In this document: positions 24,043-37,138 of the stretch, piece by piece
Layout: every line of letters begins with the position of its first letter
Numbering within the stretch: the stretch's first letter is position 1
Assembly (NCBI GenBank): GCA_945643635.1
Contig: CALZFC010000143.1
Coordinates: forward strand, 311,001-375,000
Direction of reading: 5' to 3'
Source of the DNA: Allodiplogaster sudhausi
Taxonomy: Eukaryota > Nematoda > Chromadorea > Rhabditida > Diplogasteridae
DNA: 64,000 nucleotides
Translations under genes and position numbers: made by a program
Notes under the pieces: model-generated
Databases searched by the model: none
Told to the model about the DNA's origin: nothing
Seen by the model: only the letters and a program-made list of their open reading frames with translations

Positions 24043-25401
24043 TAGGTATGTATTACAAACAAGCATTGTATACATACTTTTGTAAGCGCGACAGCCGCCT
24101 GTCGTCCGACGCCGACGTCGATGGCGTGCGTGTCGAGGGGCGGCACGGCGTCCGCGTCGTGGACGGCCAGCCGGAAGCCGGCGCGCTCCGTCGTCGCGAG
24201 GAAGTCGTCCGCAGACGAGAGTGAGTCCGTTTGCTATGCAATCGAGAGTTTTTCGTGGAAAGTAAAGAAAGTCTAGCATATAGAGAGTGAACAGACTATT
24301 CTGATTGTAAGAGGTTAAAGAAGGTGATCGCCAAAAATATTATGCACAAATACATACATTTGTGGTATTTTGTGTGTAAACTGCCGCCGCACTTCACCCT
24401 CTCATACGCGACTGTTCTATTTTCACACAGTGCGTTTGTGCGACATACGAAACAGACACGTACGAATGTGTATTAATTAATATTCGGTGATCGTCCTCCT
24501 TAGCGTAATCGCAGTATATGAAGGAGCACCTTGGCCGTAAGCAGCATTCGTAGACCGTAGGTGAGACCGACACGAGCGACCGACTTATTCGCCCGAAACT
24601 GGAGGCATGTACCGAACTCGGGATGAATGAAGAAAGAGAATGCACTCCTCAAGGTGATTAGTGCCACTTATTTTGGATTCTCTCTTCTCTCTTCCTCTCT
24701 ATCTCTCTATATCTCTCGCTCATTTTTCACTGTCTACACTTCTCTCTATTCCTCTGTATCTCTCTCTCTCTTTCGTCACTCTCTCTTCTATCTCAATTAT
24801 CTCCCTCTTTTCTCTCTCTCTCTCTGTCTCTCTCTCTCTCTCCTCCCTACATCGGACAGAGCTCGCCGGCAAATGTGCACTCAGTGACAATGTCATCGTA
24901 GCCATAGACAGCCGCTGCCTTCTGCTGCTCGCTGAGCTGGCCGGCGAGAAGGGCGAGCATGTCTCGTGCGCGGTCTGTGATCTCGAGACTCGATGCTCCT
25001 CCCGATGCCTGAGTTGTCAGGGGATACGGTAATTGAATACATATTTTTTCTTTTCTTTTTTTCATTAGCCTGCTCTGATATAGCATGCCATGGTATTACT
25101 TTAATTTTAATATATTGTCGCATCTTTAATTGTTGAATGAATAAATAAATAAATGAACAAATAAAAATGCTTCCCAAGTATGGTGAGCGCTGGTCCCATA
25201 GGATTCTCGCCTATTTATAGTTTCCTCAAAACATTCTACACTACACACATATTTCGCAATATTCTCACAGTCTGCAAAAGACTTATAACTTCCCTAGTCC
25301 GACCGAGACCTTGGGAAAACAACGTCTGGATTTTTTTCGGCCTACTACAAAATAGTTGCATTTTTGTTCTCTCATACTTTCGCCCTCTCTCTCTTTATCC
25401 C

Positions 25402-25439
<38 letters not shown>

Positions 25440-28400
25440 TAACCCTCTTTCTCTCTCTTGACTAACAATAAGCTCATTTCCTATATGGTAGTATACATAC
25501 CTTTCCTATTTTTCAAAATCATGTTAGACGCTTTATTTTATTTATTTAATACATTTTTTCGCATGTTAGAGGAGTCAATGATGTCGGTGATAAAGTCTTT
25601 TATACTAGATTGCTTTCGTTTAATGGGGGTTTAATGTGCAATTTCGTTGCTTACCATCAGAAACATTCTCAATGGCGAGCTCTCAATATACATACCACAT
25701 GGAGTTCTGTTCCAGTTTCTGTAAAAATTCAAAGCGCTTTGAAAAATTGAGACATTCCGAACCTCTTTCTATTTCCTGCGTTGTGAAATTATACCGTCGA
25801 GCGCACTACTAAGTAACCTTGGAGAATTAAAGAATGGACTCATAATTACAGAATCTGTATCAGATATTGACCGGATTTTCTCTGCCGTTATCATATGGCA
25901 CTCACCGCATGGTACACTGAACCTCAGAGTGCAGAGGACGTCCTTGCGGGTGGCTTCCTTTTTCTTATTGGATCTCTCTTTATTCCATTCAACGCCTTCA
26001 TTTTCTACATGCTCAAGATCAGAGACAAGGATAGTGTAATATACATATTTAAGAATTTTGAAAACTACAAAATGGCAATTGAGTTCCAATTTGTTGTTAT
26101 CCTCTTAAAGGAAATTTTGTTCCATTTCAAAGTGTTGTCAGCTATTAGATATAACAAATTTTCTGCTTACAAATGGTAGAGCAAATTAAGAAAACCAACA
26201 TTTAAAAATAGATTTTTTTTTTAAATTCGGCTTCTAGACTATTATCGGCTATCGTTTTCTGGTGAGTGCATCTCTCGCAGACTTTCTGTGCTTTCTGTTC
26301 AATGGGACGTTGCCTGGCATCGCCATTCTCTTCAAGACGAGAATTGTCTCCGGCAATGGCCGAGTTGTGATGCAGGCGAGGAAAGATAGATATATACACA
26401 TAAAAAAACAACATTGTTTCGTTGTAAAACTGAAACAACATTGTTTCGGTGCAAAACTGAAATATTGCTTCGGCGTAAAGCTGAAACAATATTGTTTCGG
26501 TGTAAAACTGAAACAACATTGTTTCGATGCAAAACTGAAATATTGTTTCGGCGTAAAACTGAAACAACATTATTTCGATGCAAAACTGAAACAATATTGT
26601 TTCGGTGCAAAACTTAAACAATATTGTTTCCATGTAAAACTGAAACAATATTCTTTCGGTGTAAAACTGAAACAACATTGTTTCGGTACAAAATTGAAAC
26701 AATATTGTTTCAGTTTTACGCCTAAACAATGTTAGTTTCAAAAAAACATTTGTGTAATCTATTTAGGAAACATTTATCAAAACAAAACAATAACTGAATA
26801 GTCAATACGAAAAGCTTATTATAAATTGCCTTATGTGTATTTGCCATCCTTTTCACCCTCCAAATTAAAAAAAAACGCGAGGATGCTCTCTGTAGGAGAG
26901 CAATGAGAAAGTATTGTTATAAATACATATGCATGTTATTCCTTGTAGATTCTAATTGATCTCGCGTGGTTTGCCCAGTGCTTTCATCATCCACTCATTG
27001 CATGGTTTGTTGCCAACTTTTTTTCTTTGGCGATTAAAAGAATTTTCAGCATTTGTTATAAATATTTGTTTAATGATTATTTCGTATGTATTAAAATAAT
27101 TATTTTTTAACATACCTAATCTTTTCATAGGTCACGCCTAGCGGCAATTCGCTTTCCCGACCAGTTCCAAAAGCAGTCGCGAATGCACTCGTATGCCCTC
27201 TGCCTGCTTCCTCATGCAACGGCAGCTATTACAGTAGTTATTTTGACATGACTACTAAAGGAGGATTATCGCCGAAAAAATAATTAATGTACAAATTTCC
27301 GCGCTTTCACTCTTCGAGTAGGCACTCTCTCATTCTCGCGCGCTATTCCGCGGGTCGTACAAACTCGCTGCGTGAAAAAAGAATAACCGAAAACGAGATT
27401 CGAAGGACCGAGGCAATTTGAAATTTCTGACGAGAATTTTTCGTGATCGCTCTATTTTAATCATCTCAGATTACCCGAGACAATAAGTGCATGATGAACC
27501 TTTTTTTATCAAGTTTCGCCAGTCGTTTATAATTGCTGCTTATGCATGCATAATATGGTTTTGCATGAATTATAAGATAAAGTCCGTTAGGAGCTATGAA
27601 AACAACCTATAGAAACAATTTGAATAGGAAAAATTATAATGCTCTCATTTCAGTCTCTAGTAACGAACATACTACCCGGATCAATCCACTTCTACTATGA
27701 GCCCTCCATTTATGGATTGACTTCTGATGAAATCGTCAGATTCGTCAAGGTTGTCGTCATTTATACTTGCAAACATTTTTTTAGTTTTTTTTTACATAAG
27801 CTTAGGCATTTTTACGAGTTTATTTTACGAATAAAAGTAATTATAACTAAAACATTCCTCACACATTTAGGATCGTCACTATATAAAATTTATTGTAATA
27901 AACAGCTTCTCCACTATTTCACCGCTCTTATTTTACGGGTTAGCAACATTGATTTTGTATCGGAAAGGTGTGACACGCTCTCTAAAAATGGTGAGAATTA
28001 AAATTTAAATCAAAAGATAATCTTAAGGAAACAAATATCGATTTTAGATGGACCATTTATCTTCTCATTCGACATAGAAGCTTCATCGTTCACCAGTTAA
28101 CTACTTTAATTTCAAAGATTGAACAGAGGTAGACATTTATGATAATTCTTTTTCTTTCAGAATATAACTTAACTCTTAATTGAGGAGCATGAACAAAACT
28201 GATTAGTAAGAGCGAAGAAACGCGTAGAAAACGTCAAAAAAGATTACTGTTTTAGGCTCATTGTTAACACTTATATTCTGCGCGGCGGTCTTGGCCGTAA
28301 ATTTTTCAGCAGCAGTAGGTCAGCACTAGATTTCGTTATTTTTTTTTACATTTCTAATTTGTTTTTCGAAATTAAAAAAAGTGATTCGCAGGACAAAACA

Positions 28401-28586
28401 AGTGGTGGAATTGGTTCACTTTAATGCTGTTCGTCTTCAACTCAGCGAGTCATTCCGTGCTCATTTTGGCATTCTCGCCAATGCTAAGGTAAGGCTGCCA
28501 TATGAGAAATGCGAATCTCGGACATATGAAACTGATGATGGCAGAGATAGGAAGAGAGAGATATAAAGGCGGAGGGTGACAGAGAG

Positions 28587-28638
<52 letters not shown>

Positions 28639-30424
28639 GGAGAGAGCAAGGGCGAGCGAGAGAGTGAGAGTATGTTTTTCTCACTCAAATGTTCTAATTA
28701 TTGCAGAAGTCAAATTCTCATCAAGTTCCGTCACAAGTCGCCACTCGTTCAGCCCTTGTCCTCCTTCGTTCAAACTTCTACTAGATATAGAAGCCTCCCT
28801 CTAAGCAAGACAAGAGAATGGCTTGAGTACTCCTCGTTTTTCCACACTGTTTTGTGCTTCTGTCTTTGCGCGATTTTGACATAAGAAAAGAATAAAGATA
28901 AGCAGAAAAAGGCTGCAGATGGTAGCGATAAACAAATAAAATAAAACACTTGCTCTTGTTCATTAATGTATTGCGACTGTTGTTTAAAAGACAAAAATCT
29001 GACGCTAGCGCCATTCTCGTCGACGAATGTTTAGCTCGTCTAGACATTCATTGCCCGTACATAATTGTGCGACAGAACGTTCTGTGTACAAGACCATTTC
29101 GAGATATCATTTTGACAAGAAATACAGTGCTCATATAAAGGGTCGAAAGTTGTGTGCTCTATAAATAAAGGAAACTTCTTAAAAGCCTTTTTGTTTTTTT
29201 ATAGATAAGTTCTGATCTATTCCCCGAACCTGCTTATCACTTGCAATTTGCGGTATTCGGCTACATTGACTCGTTGTGAGGTTACTGTCAACCAAACCCA
29301 CGAACCAGTCCGAACGTTTCACTGGCGTTGCCTGCAACGTCGCCCGCAACGAGTGCCTTGTACTCGCGCATGAGCAGCGCAATGTCAGTGAAAGCAGCGT
29401 CCTCCTCGACGACGTGCCGCTTGAACGCGTTGAAGTTGCAGAAGGTCACCGACGGGAAGGTCTCAAGCGGAATTCAAATGTCTACTGTAGGAAGCATCAA
29501 ATTATGTTTTGTTTTGTTTTGTTTCACTTTTTTTTCTTCGAAAATTTAATTATTTTAGCAGTCTACAACTGAATATTTCTTGTTTCCTTTCTCAAGGTTA
29601 TGCTTTGGCACCTGCTCGCTAAAGGCGACAGTCTCAGCCGTCTCGACCGGAAAGGCAAAGTAGCGAAAGGCAATGAGAGCGAGCTGCACCGCGAAGAGAG
29701 TCGTCCTCAATTTGGCAATATGCTGCTAACCATAAAGTAAAAATTACACATTTTAATTAACTGCTCAAAAACCTTTGGAATCACGCTAACCATAAGTTTA
29801 ATACAGATTGCGAATGGTATTTCCATCCCCGTGGTTTTATTATACATTTTTCGCATAAATGAACATTATTACCATTGTCAAATGATCATCAGCCCAATCA
29901 CATTCTTCAAAATATAATCTCTCACTTTCTCTCTAGTTGTTTCTGAATATCTCTTTTTCTCTCACTCTCTCTCTCTCTCTCTTTCTCATGCTCTCTCTCT
30001 CTTTCTCATGCTCTCTCTCTTTCTCCTCTTCAGTGATGCACAACGACTCGCTCGTCTTCTCTAACAATAAGAATTGCTTCGAGACAAAGGTTGCGAAGCT
30101 GCTCGAGATGACAAAAGTTATCGGTTCTGCCATCGACCCAGTTTGCCCAGTACATATGTAGTTTGCATTTCATTTCTCCATCTCTCGCTTGCCCTCTCTT
30201 TCACCATCTTTCGAGAGAGCGTGTGAAATACGAATACTCTAACCCAGAAAAAAGCGTAGGTTATCATTTCCTAGATACCTACCTCCATTGATGAATATGG
30301 CATATGGTTTGGCTAGGGAGAGGGTTGACCATCGAGAGATAAAAAGCAAGAGAGCAGAGAGCAGAGAGAGAGAGAGCACTGATATGAAAGAGAGATAGAG
30401 AGAGAAAATAGAGAGAGAGCGAGG

Positions 30425-30470
<46 letters not shown>

Positions 30471-30607
30471 ATGACTTACAGTACGACAGAGACGACGATC
30501 CAGAAGACGCGTTCACATCTCGAGAGTGCATACGGAATACAGCGTAGAGAAGAGATGCTCGACCACATGGCAAAGTCCATGAGCACTTCTCCGGCAGGCG
30601 ACTTCAT
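20132..30607 (-). CDS. DEG/ENaC-family sodium channel subunit, 487 aa in 12 exons
   Basis: Exons (minus): 30480-30607, 29612-29705, 29306-29461, 24851-25008, 24530-24647, 24078-24233, 23626-23700, 23441-23502, 23155-23228, 22844-22964, 20506-20587, 20132-20371; the sum is 1,464 nt and all phases agree. Order of signatures: cytosolic start MKSPAGEVLMDFAMWSSISS; TM1 VFWIVVSVVL continuing to FRYFAFPVET; post-TM1 box FPSVTFCNFNAFK; YGYDDIVTECTFAGELC; FFIHPEFGTCLQF; AGFRLAVHDADAVPPLD; APYGSCTDG; YQTCTMSCVQKNIVERCGCA; HCGCVAACEETAYDV; then LGGHAGFFLGLSVISVVE with the GxS selectivity filter and TM2. The family forms trimeric Na+ channels (degenerins, ASIC, FaNaC), with mechano-, proton- or peptide-gating. 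Length is near the short end for the family. Introns 3 (4.3 kb) and 10 (2.3 kb) contain other genes. Confidence 0.9.
21283..22705 (-). CDS. Ser/Thr-rich, Cys-rich extracellular protein, apparently nested in a DEG/ENaC intron; function unknown
   Basis: Minus-strand exons: 22656-22705 (LLLGTGTYEQYEKMK), 21995-22565 (EQQGVTVDYTTRPLTTP, then about nine PSTSATx heptads, then NYCSLTTSIDFSEPCDVDQV and FTACADSPAPLGCVYG), 21637-21800 (KRREFKCQFLILLRG, AGVAQWYTCWPCDYNCP, SGIKISCKE) and 21283-21513 (FVKTHTFEIYSANMPSW, ending in a basic, polar tail). All four join in phase. The heptad block looks like a mucin-type O-glycosylated stalk, and the paired Cys imply a secreted or cell-surface product. The 5' end is missing. 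It lies wholly between DEG/ENaC exons 10 and 11, which join to each other perfectly in phase 2 without it. It could alternatively be alternative exons of the channel. No family was recognised. Confidence 0.5.
23249..23310. repeat. (TA)n microsatellite in DEG/ENaC intron
   Basis: About 60 bp of TATATA. A second one lies at 23,946-24,038 with a TATATG variant block. Both are intronic. Confidence 0.95.
25895..28884 (+). CDS. Seven-transmembrane receptor (divergent GPCR), 339 aa, nested antisense in DEG/ENaC intron 3
   Basis: Nine plus-strand exons: 25895-26035, 26238-26375, 26949-27004, 27131-27233, 27654-27749, 27871-27990, 28228-28318, 28392-28488, 28707-28884; total 1,020 nt, all phases agree. 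TM1 GGFLFLIGSLFIPFNAFIFY; TM2 YRFLVSASLADFLCFLF; TM3 ILIDLAWFAQCFHHPLIAW; a non-DRY loop SRLAAIRFP; TM4 SYALCLLPHATAAIT; loop IHFYYEPSIYGLTSDE; TM5 FIVINSFSTISPLLFYGLAT; a basic loop with TRSLKMKTSKK; TM6 GSLLTLIFCAAVLAV; TM7 WFTLMLFVFNSASHSVLI followed by AFSPMLR, an NPxxY-like position. It resembles nematode-type serpentine receptors by layout; the subfamily is not assigned. Exon 2 seems to end at a GC donor (CAG|GCGAGG). Intron 2 carries a tandem repeat. Confidence 0.75.
26405..26735. repeat. Minisatellite of about 27 bp (core AAACTGAAACAACATTGTTTC), about 12 units
   Basis: Units of the form CGGTGTAAAACTGAAACAAT followed by ATTGTTT, varying between ACAACATTG, ATATTG and CAATATTG. Each unit contains a small inverted repeat AACAATATTGTT. 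It is located in intron 2 of the 7TM gene. Related sequence occurs at 39,815-39,970. Confidence 0.9.
30360..30468. repeat. (GA)n tract in DEG/ENaC intron 1
   Basis: GAGAGA run next to the first-exon donor. On the sense strand it is (CT)n. Confidence 0.9.
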
Positions 30608-31639
30608 TGTGTTTAGAGAAGATTCATCCCTTAAAGGATGACGAAATTTAACAGCAAAATATTTAAATGTTCCTGACAGTCAGGCAAAAAGTCGCGAATT
30701 TAAGATAGACTCCTTTAATATTCGCCCAATTATACATTAAGCAAAATATTTTATTATCTTTTTGCTATAAAAAAAATTTCTTATATCTATTTTTATTGAA
30801 CATTTTTGTGAAAAAAACATTAAAGAACTGAAAAATGAGAAAAAAAATCGAAGAAAAAGCTAGCACGGAATTCAAGTGCACACATTGTTGTGCATTCTTT
30901 GTCTTGCCTTTTGTTTTGAGTGTTCTGGAGACAAGTACATACATACGTTGCCATTGGCTGCATTCTATGGCAGATGGCAGCCAGAACTCAGACGGCAGCC
31001 ATTTTGGGAATGAGCCACAATGGCTAGTGACCTTTTCCTCTATTGTTTTCCCTTTCGGCTTGTGAAAATTGTGAACAAGTTGTGGAATCAATCTACGACC
31101 TTTTTCATATAATTTTCATAATGTTCATCCACATTGAAAAAGATATGCATAAAAACCCAAAACATGATAACGCTTTGTCCAATCCTGCATGTTTAATATT
31201 GTCTCAGAAAGTGATGTATGTACATGCTAAAACATGGAATAGTTTATACTGTATGTACTCCCGTTTAATTGTTTTTCTTAACTATAATCAGATATATTGT
31301 AGTTATGCTGCCCGGTATTCAATGAAAGTCCCAAAAGATTCTTGCCCCATGCATTCAGTCAAAAGTTGCATCCATTCAGAACTCCTTTCTCCGTACCAAT
31401 GTAAATTTCAAAAGACAACGCATAAGGTGAAAAAGTAGAGTCGCTGCAGGAAAGCCCAAATTAAAATGTCTACAGAAGAGCATCGTTTATTCAATATACT
31501 TAGACGAAACGATAAAAAAATATTTCGCTCAGAGCAAAGAATAGATGACGAAATGAAGACATATGTATTCCAAGAGAGCGCCGATTATTGCAAGGATAAA
31601 GCACTCCTAATATATATTCGTGGAGAGCTTTGGATTTAG
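30608..31639. other. Spacer between DEG/ENaC 5' end and ZYG11-like 3' end
   Basis: A/T-rich with no recognised coding segment. The plus ORF 31,043-31,438 lacks domain signs. This interval should hold the DEG/ENaC promoter. Confidence 0.4.
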
Positions 31640-32845
31640 TAATAAAATGCCGGACATAATTGATATTACATTTAAAAAATGGCAATTTCTTTTTAAGGCG
31701 GTGCCACGACTCTCAGCAATAATCGCATCCAAGTCACTCGAAGAGACCAACTCACCATCAGCAAAGTAAGCGACTCTATCGCTGTAAGAGGTGAATTGAA
31801 GGTTAATTAATAATTAAGTTCAAGATTAATTAATAATTAAGTTGAATGTTAATTAATAATTAAGTTGAAGGTTAGTTAATAATTAACTGATCAACTCTTT
31901 GACTGAATACAGCTTCCTGCGCTGAACCCCTTCCATAAGCTGAGTTGAGCCAAAGGAGCGCAAAAATTGGTCATGCTTACAAGAAGAAAAGAGCGCCGCT
32001 CGCTCTCTTTTTGTTGACTTACAAGAGCATGCCGAAGAAGTCGCTTGATCGCATCATGTAGCTCATGCCGATCTTCAAGATTCGCAAGACGTAGCACGCT
32101 TCCATCTCGAAGCGAAACCGCCTCGCAAGAATTAAGAGATCGCGTGCAATCTGAAAGTGGGGGGGGGGGGGAAAAGTGATTGTAGAACGTAAAACAACAG
32201 AGAAAGTGGACAAAAAATAAGAATGAAATGTCGAGTTCTCGTCAAGAAAAGAAACGCGACGATATAGTATTCCTTTGAAACGAGAGTCATTATATGGGAG
32301 GAAGAAACAAAAGCAATAAGATAGAGAGAGAGAGAAAAAGACGACGAACGTTAGTATGCGGAAAAGCCTCAGCAGCAGCCATGGCTGCAGGCATCGATCG
32401 AGCACGACAGAGCAGAGGTCGATGGGAATCCACCAGCGATGACCTCCGAGGCTTTAGAAGCAACCTTTTCTTTTTGTTTATTTTTTAATATTTCTTTAAT
32501 TAAAGTTTATTTTGAAATTTTTAACTTCAAAAATAAGCTTCAGTGCGGAAAAGCAATTCTTTCCTCTCATTTTCAGAAGAAGAAAAAAAATTATCGACGT
32601 ATGTATTTCCATAACAAGCAGAATATAAATTATGTGTAAATGTACAAACAAATTTGTGATTGAGGGAAAGGATCTGACATGCGAAATTTGCAAGATGCGC
32701 CGTGCACCTGGACAAGTCGATGCGCAGAGTGACATCGCATGGCCTCGTCCACGAGAGACAGGCATTCCAGGCGTTCCTCATCCGAGAGTGAGTTGGTACG
32801 ATGCCGTAGATTCTCAAATTGGATATCTCTCGTCTCTCTACCTCT

Positions 32846-32892
<47 letters not shown>

Positions 32893-34483
32893 GCTTTCTC
32901 GTTCTACCTTTCTCTCTCCTTCGTTTGCATCTCTCCCCTCCTTCTCTCTATCTCTCTGTCTCTCTTTCTCTTTCGCTCTCACTTCCTCTCTCTCACTCTT
33001 TCTCAATTCCTTTCTCTCTCTCTTCCTCTCCCATCGTTTCTCTCGCTCTCTCTCCCTCTGTTTCTGCTCTCCTGACCCCGAGTGCTAGCGTGGCGAGTGG
33101 AGTCCTGCCTTACTTGGTCGAGAAGAGTGCGAGTGCGTGCATGGCCTGCGTAGCATTCCCTTCATTCGCAATCTTGAGCTGCCTTCCATCGGATGCAGTG
33201 AATGAGTCATGACTAAATGCACCATCTAAACAAGAAAGAAATATAGAGAATAATTTCTAACAGCGAAATCAGTGTGGCTCCGTGATTATTCATCAAATTA
33301 TTTTTTTTTCTTCTTCAAATATTGGAATGATTTTTTTTCTTCAAAATGATTTTTGTTCAAATCGCTAAAATTTAAATATTATTTTACTAAAATTCAGAAC
33401 ACCAAAAACCATGACGACCATCCTTTCCATACCATGCAAAGAGAGATTCGTCAGCTTGTGATGTGAGTCGATGAGGAGTTGAATGGAAGATGCGTCATGG
33501 ACCCCTCCCAGTCGCTGGCCGGCCAGGTCGAGCGAGTGGAGATGCGACCAGAAGGGGCGGAAGCCGCGCGCTGCGAGCGCATCGAGCAACACCACACCGA
33601 GATCCACGACAAGGTCACTCCAATTTTTAATTGTTAACTGAGAAGCAACAAAAATCAATCTAAAACCTTAAAAACAACAAAAAAATGAATATATGCGAGA
33701 AAATAACTAATGAATCTTACATATTTAGCTTACTCATGGTCAGTACTAATATAATTGCGCTAGAGTTACAAAGAGTAAGCATTTCTTTAATTAAAATACT
33801 AATGCGAAGCAAGAATAAAGGAAGGAGAGAAATCGCACGTGTCATATGTGAAATTATCGTTAAAGCGATGAGAAATGTCCTTCATGTGACTCCACGCACG
33901 GAAAGTCTCGGCGACCTCTGCCGAATTCATATGAAGGCGAACACACTGCATTCGAAGCACTTCGAGATTGCTAAGGACAGAAGATCAACAAATGCTTTTA
34001 ATTAACTAGGTCGAGGAGCGCCAATTGGTCTCCTCATATTTTAACTGCATATTCATTTCCATCAGAGAATGTAGACTAAAACATAATGTCAGCGAAATAT
34101 TAATGAAGTCGTTAAGCTCTAATTAGCGAACGAAAAAGTGGCTATTATTTCCTTTGCTATGAAAAGAGAAAGAACAATTTGAGAAACGAAACATTGCTAG
34201 ATTGTTTTGTGTGATTGGCGACAACTGAAAATTTAATGATTATATTTAGCTGTTGCCTAACAACTAAAAAGGCTAGAACATAACGCCTTGTATGGAGAGC
34301 AATGGAAGAGGGATCGAGCCGACCTGAGAGCTCGCAAGCAGGAAATTTTGCTGATGGCGGGCAATTTGAGATGTCCAGCTGACGCAGCTCGACGTGGTGG
34401 TCGCAGATGGCGTCGAGGTCGGCGTTGCTCAGAGAGGCCGCTTCGCTCATGAAGATGGCCACCAGCGATGAGAAGCGGTTCAG
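31640..34483 (-). CDS. ZYG11/ZER1-like CUL2 E3 substrate receptor (LRR plus ARM-like), partial model
   Basis: Minus-strand exons recognised: 34324-34483 (LSNADLDAICDHHVELRQLD, leucine-rich repeat), about 33869-33975 (LSNLEVLRMQCVRLHMNSAE), about 33420-33620 (HLHSLDLAGQRLGG, SSIQLLIDSHHKLTNLSLHG), about 33100-33215 (DGRQLKIANEGNATQAMHAL), about 32690-32806 (LSDEERLECLSLVDEAMRCH), about 32020-32150 (IARDLLILARRFRFEMEACY) and about 31650-31785 (VAYFADGELVSSSDLDAIIA). The segment order LRR, then GxLKIxGExNxTQxxxAL, then helical ARM-like repeats is that of ZYG11B. That family recruits Gly/N-degron substrates to CUL2-RING ligase in cytosol and nucleus. The 5' exons above 34.5 kb and some inner borders are unresolved, and the 3' end is approximate. 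Confidence 0.65.
31795..31885. repeat. Four-unit A/T-rich tandem repeat in ZYG11-like intron
   Basis: Units of TTAATTAATAATTAAGTTGAA with one or two changes each. Confidence 0.85.
32835..33065. repeat. (CT)n-rich tract
   Basis: Imperfect CTCTCT array inside the ZYG11-like gene, here GA on the sense strand. Long ORFs across it are spurious. Confidence 0.9.
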
Positions 34484-34643
34484 CTAAACCAATTCCCCAA
34501 AGAGAGAGTGTTGAGAAGCGATGTAGCGCTGCCGACAAGAGGATGTAGTCATCTCGCTAAACGTCGATGTGCACAATTAGGTGTTAAACTGTTGTTTGCA
34601 GTGAAATAACTAACTATAATAACTTGTTACTTTAATTACTTAT

Positions 34644-34680
<37 letters not shown>

Positions 34681-36485
34681 TAGGAAATCAGAAGTTTAAT
34701 ACTTCACTGGCATCTCCAAGTAATAAGTAATTAAGGTTGTCACTGAATTTAACTGCTCTTCAACTGTACATTTGTATTTAGTTTCAAATAAACGAATATA
34801 TTTGCATATTGTATGTTCATACATGAGAATAATATGCGGGAATATGTATAAATATATTTATGTAGATAATTTCAAGAAAGTTTGCAAGATACATATACCT
34901 ATACTGCGAAAAAATAGTCGACAGAAATACGGCCTATGGTTTTGTATTCCCTTGTATATATGTACATAGCTCTCTCGCTTTAGTTAACTCGCTCTCATTC
35001 TTTCTCCTTCTCTCCTTCTCGTTCCTTCTTCTCTGTCTCTAACATTCTCTCTCTCTGTCTCCATGACAGGCATTATAAAAAGTCTATGAGGTCATTATGG
35101 ATTTTTTTTACATGAATGAGATCACCTGACAATATTCAGTAATAGTACCTAATACCTGCTGGGGTACTCTCTCAGTGAAAGAATGACTTGCATGAACAAA
35201 ATTCTTACATTTAATCTAACAGCTTCGTATTGGTACTCGCAGGGAGATAGTTCTTTCGTTTTTTCAACGAAGATTTCCAATCCAGGTTTTAAGGAACCGC
35301 TTTCTCTATATCGGGAATAATATTAATTTATTGCCATTCAATTACCGTACGCAATGAAGCTCATATTTTTCGTAGTGTGAGAGAGACGAAGAGAGACCAT
35401 TAAAAAAAACTAGATTAATTTCTTCCTGGGAATGTCGCAATTCACATAAGCTGATATTTACCTGATTGGCATAATGGAGTGGATGGAATCATTATTATTA
35501 TTACGATGATTATGATTATTACATATTTGTGTGGTTAGAATTTGCTTGGTGTTCTGCCGTAAATCACGATATCCAATTTTGCGAGTGGGAAAATGTACGT
35601 ATTTATCAAAATCTGGCTTCATTTTTAGGAAAAGTAAAGAAGTTGGTTGTAAGTGAAGAGCTTTTTTTAAGTTGAAATAAGGCAGGGATAACTTTTTCAT
35701 TTCTTAAATTCCAACCTTTCTTTGTACCAAAAAAATTACAAAAATACTTCTTCTGATCTGAGGAAAGGCTTTTTATCTGCAAGTAATTCTCAGAATGTAG
35801 TATAATGTACTTGATTTGGAGAGCAACGATATATTGAGAATATGAGACAACACCAAATGGTCGCATGGGAAGAATAACTTTGAAAGCGGAGTAGTTGTCC
35901 GCAGTGAGTTGAGTGTTTCAGGTAAAGTAGAGATAGATAAAGAGAGAATGAAAGAGATAGAGAGAGAAAGAGAGAAAGAGATAGAGAGAGAGAGAAAGGT
36001 AGGGAAGGCTAATTGACTGCCTGAGGCAGGAGGAAAGTAAGATGATATTCCGAGACAACGGTCTTATGCCTTGCATGCTACACCATGCCAATCTGTGTGA
36101 CTTTGGAGCGAGCTTTTCAAATAGCAAATAGAGAGTCGTAGAGAGAATACGGTAGTCATGCGAGACGAGAAACGGGCTTCTTCAGCAACAAGAGCAGTTT
36201 CACCGCGAAAAATGAATAATGCAAACGGGGATTTTAAGGCAATGGATAGAACAATTTAGTTTTTTATTTCTTTTTTTTTAAATATCAATCATACTGCGAA
36301 AGCAAAGAGTAAAAATTCAATTCAAAAACTAACTTTTATTACTCTTAGTTTATTCACGTCATCGGCCAATTCAGTGTATCTTTATCTCTATATATTTCGT
36401 TCTCTCTCTACCTCTCTCTCTCTCCTCTCTCTCTCTCTGTTTCTCTCTCTATTCCTTTTTCGTGAATCTTCCTTCCCCTCTCTCT

Positions 36486-36518
<33 letters not shown>

Positions 36519-37088
36519 AAGCAGATCGCCTTTCTCGACATTGCATATTTGCCTCTGTTCCTTCGGCCAAACACGGTCGCCCATTGGCGCATCATTGGCT
36601 GTTACATCTCCGGAGCGACGAGAGAGTGCGCAGAGTGAAGAGAGCACAGAGAGAGAGAGAGAGTGAGTGCCAGTGTCTTTCCCACGGTACTAGGTATGCC
36701 ATTCTGGCCATGGCAGTCGACGACGACTCTCACACACCGGCCAGTTATGGCAAGGGAGCAGTCTGTCATTGTTGAGACACTTAGTGGAGAGAGAGAGAAA
36801 GAGAGAGAGGGAGAGAGAAGAGGGAGAGAGAAGAGGGCGAAAGAGAGAGTGAGGGAAAGAAAGAGAGAGGAAGTGAGAAACAGAGAGAAAGAGAGACAGA
36901 GAGAGAGAGTGAAAGAAAGAGAAAAAGAAGAGAGAGACAGAAGTGAGACAGAGAGAGAGAGAGAGTGAGAGGGAGTGATAGAGAGAGAGAGAAAAGAAAG
37001 AGAAAAGTGAGAGTTAGAGAAAATGGATAGAAGAGTGAGAGGTTGAGAAAAAGTACAAGAGATGAGAGACAGAAAGAACGAGAGAAAT

Positions 37089-37138
<50 letters not shown>

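Noticed and set aside
26202..26741. 179-aa minus and 157-aa plus ORFs with repeating short peptides
   Set aside because: They translate the 27-bp minisatellite in the 7TM gene intron. Only 26238-26375 on the plus strand is exon.
30043..30160. Plus-strand exon-like segment after a strong pyrimidine tract (MHNDSLVFSNNKNCFETK)
   Set aside because: Lies in DEG/ENaC intron 1. The channel exons on either side join in phase without it, and it matches no family.
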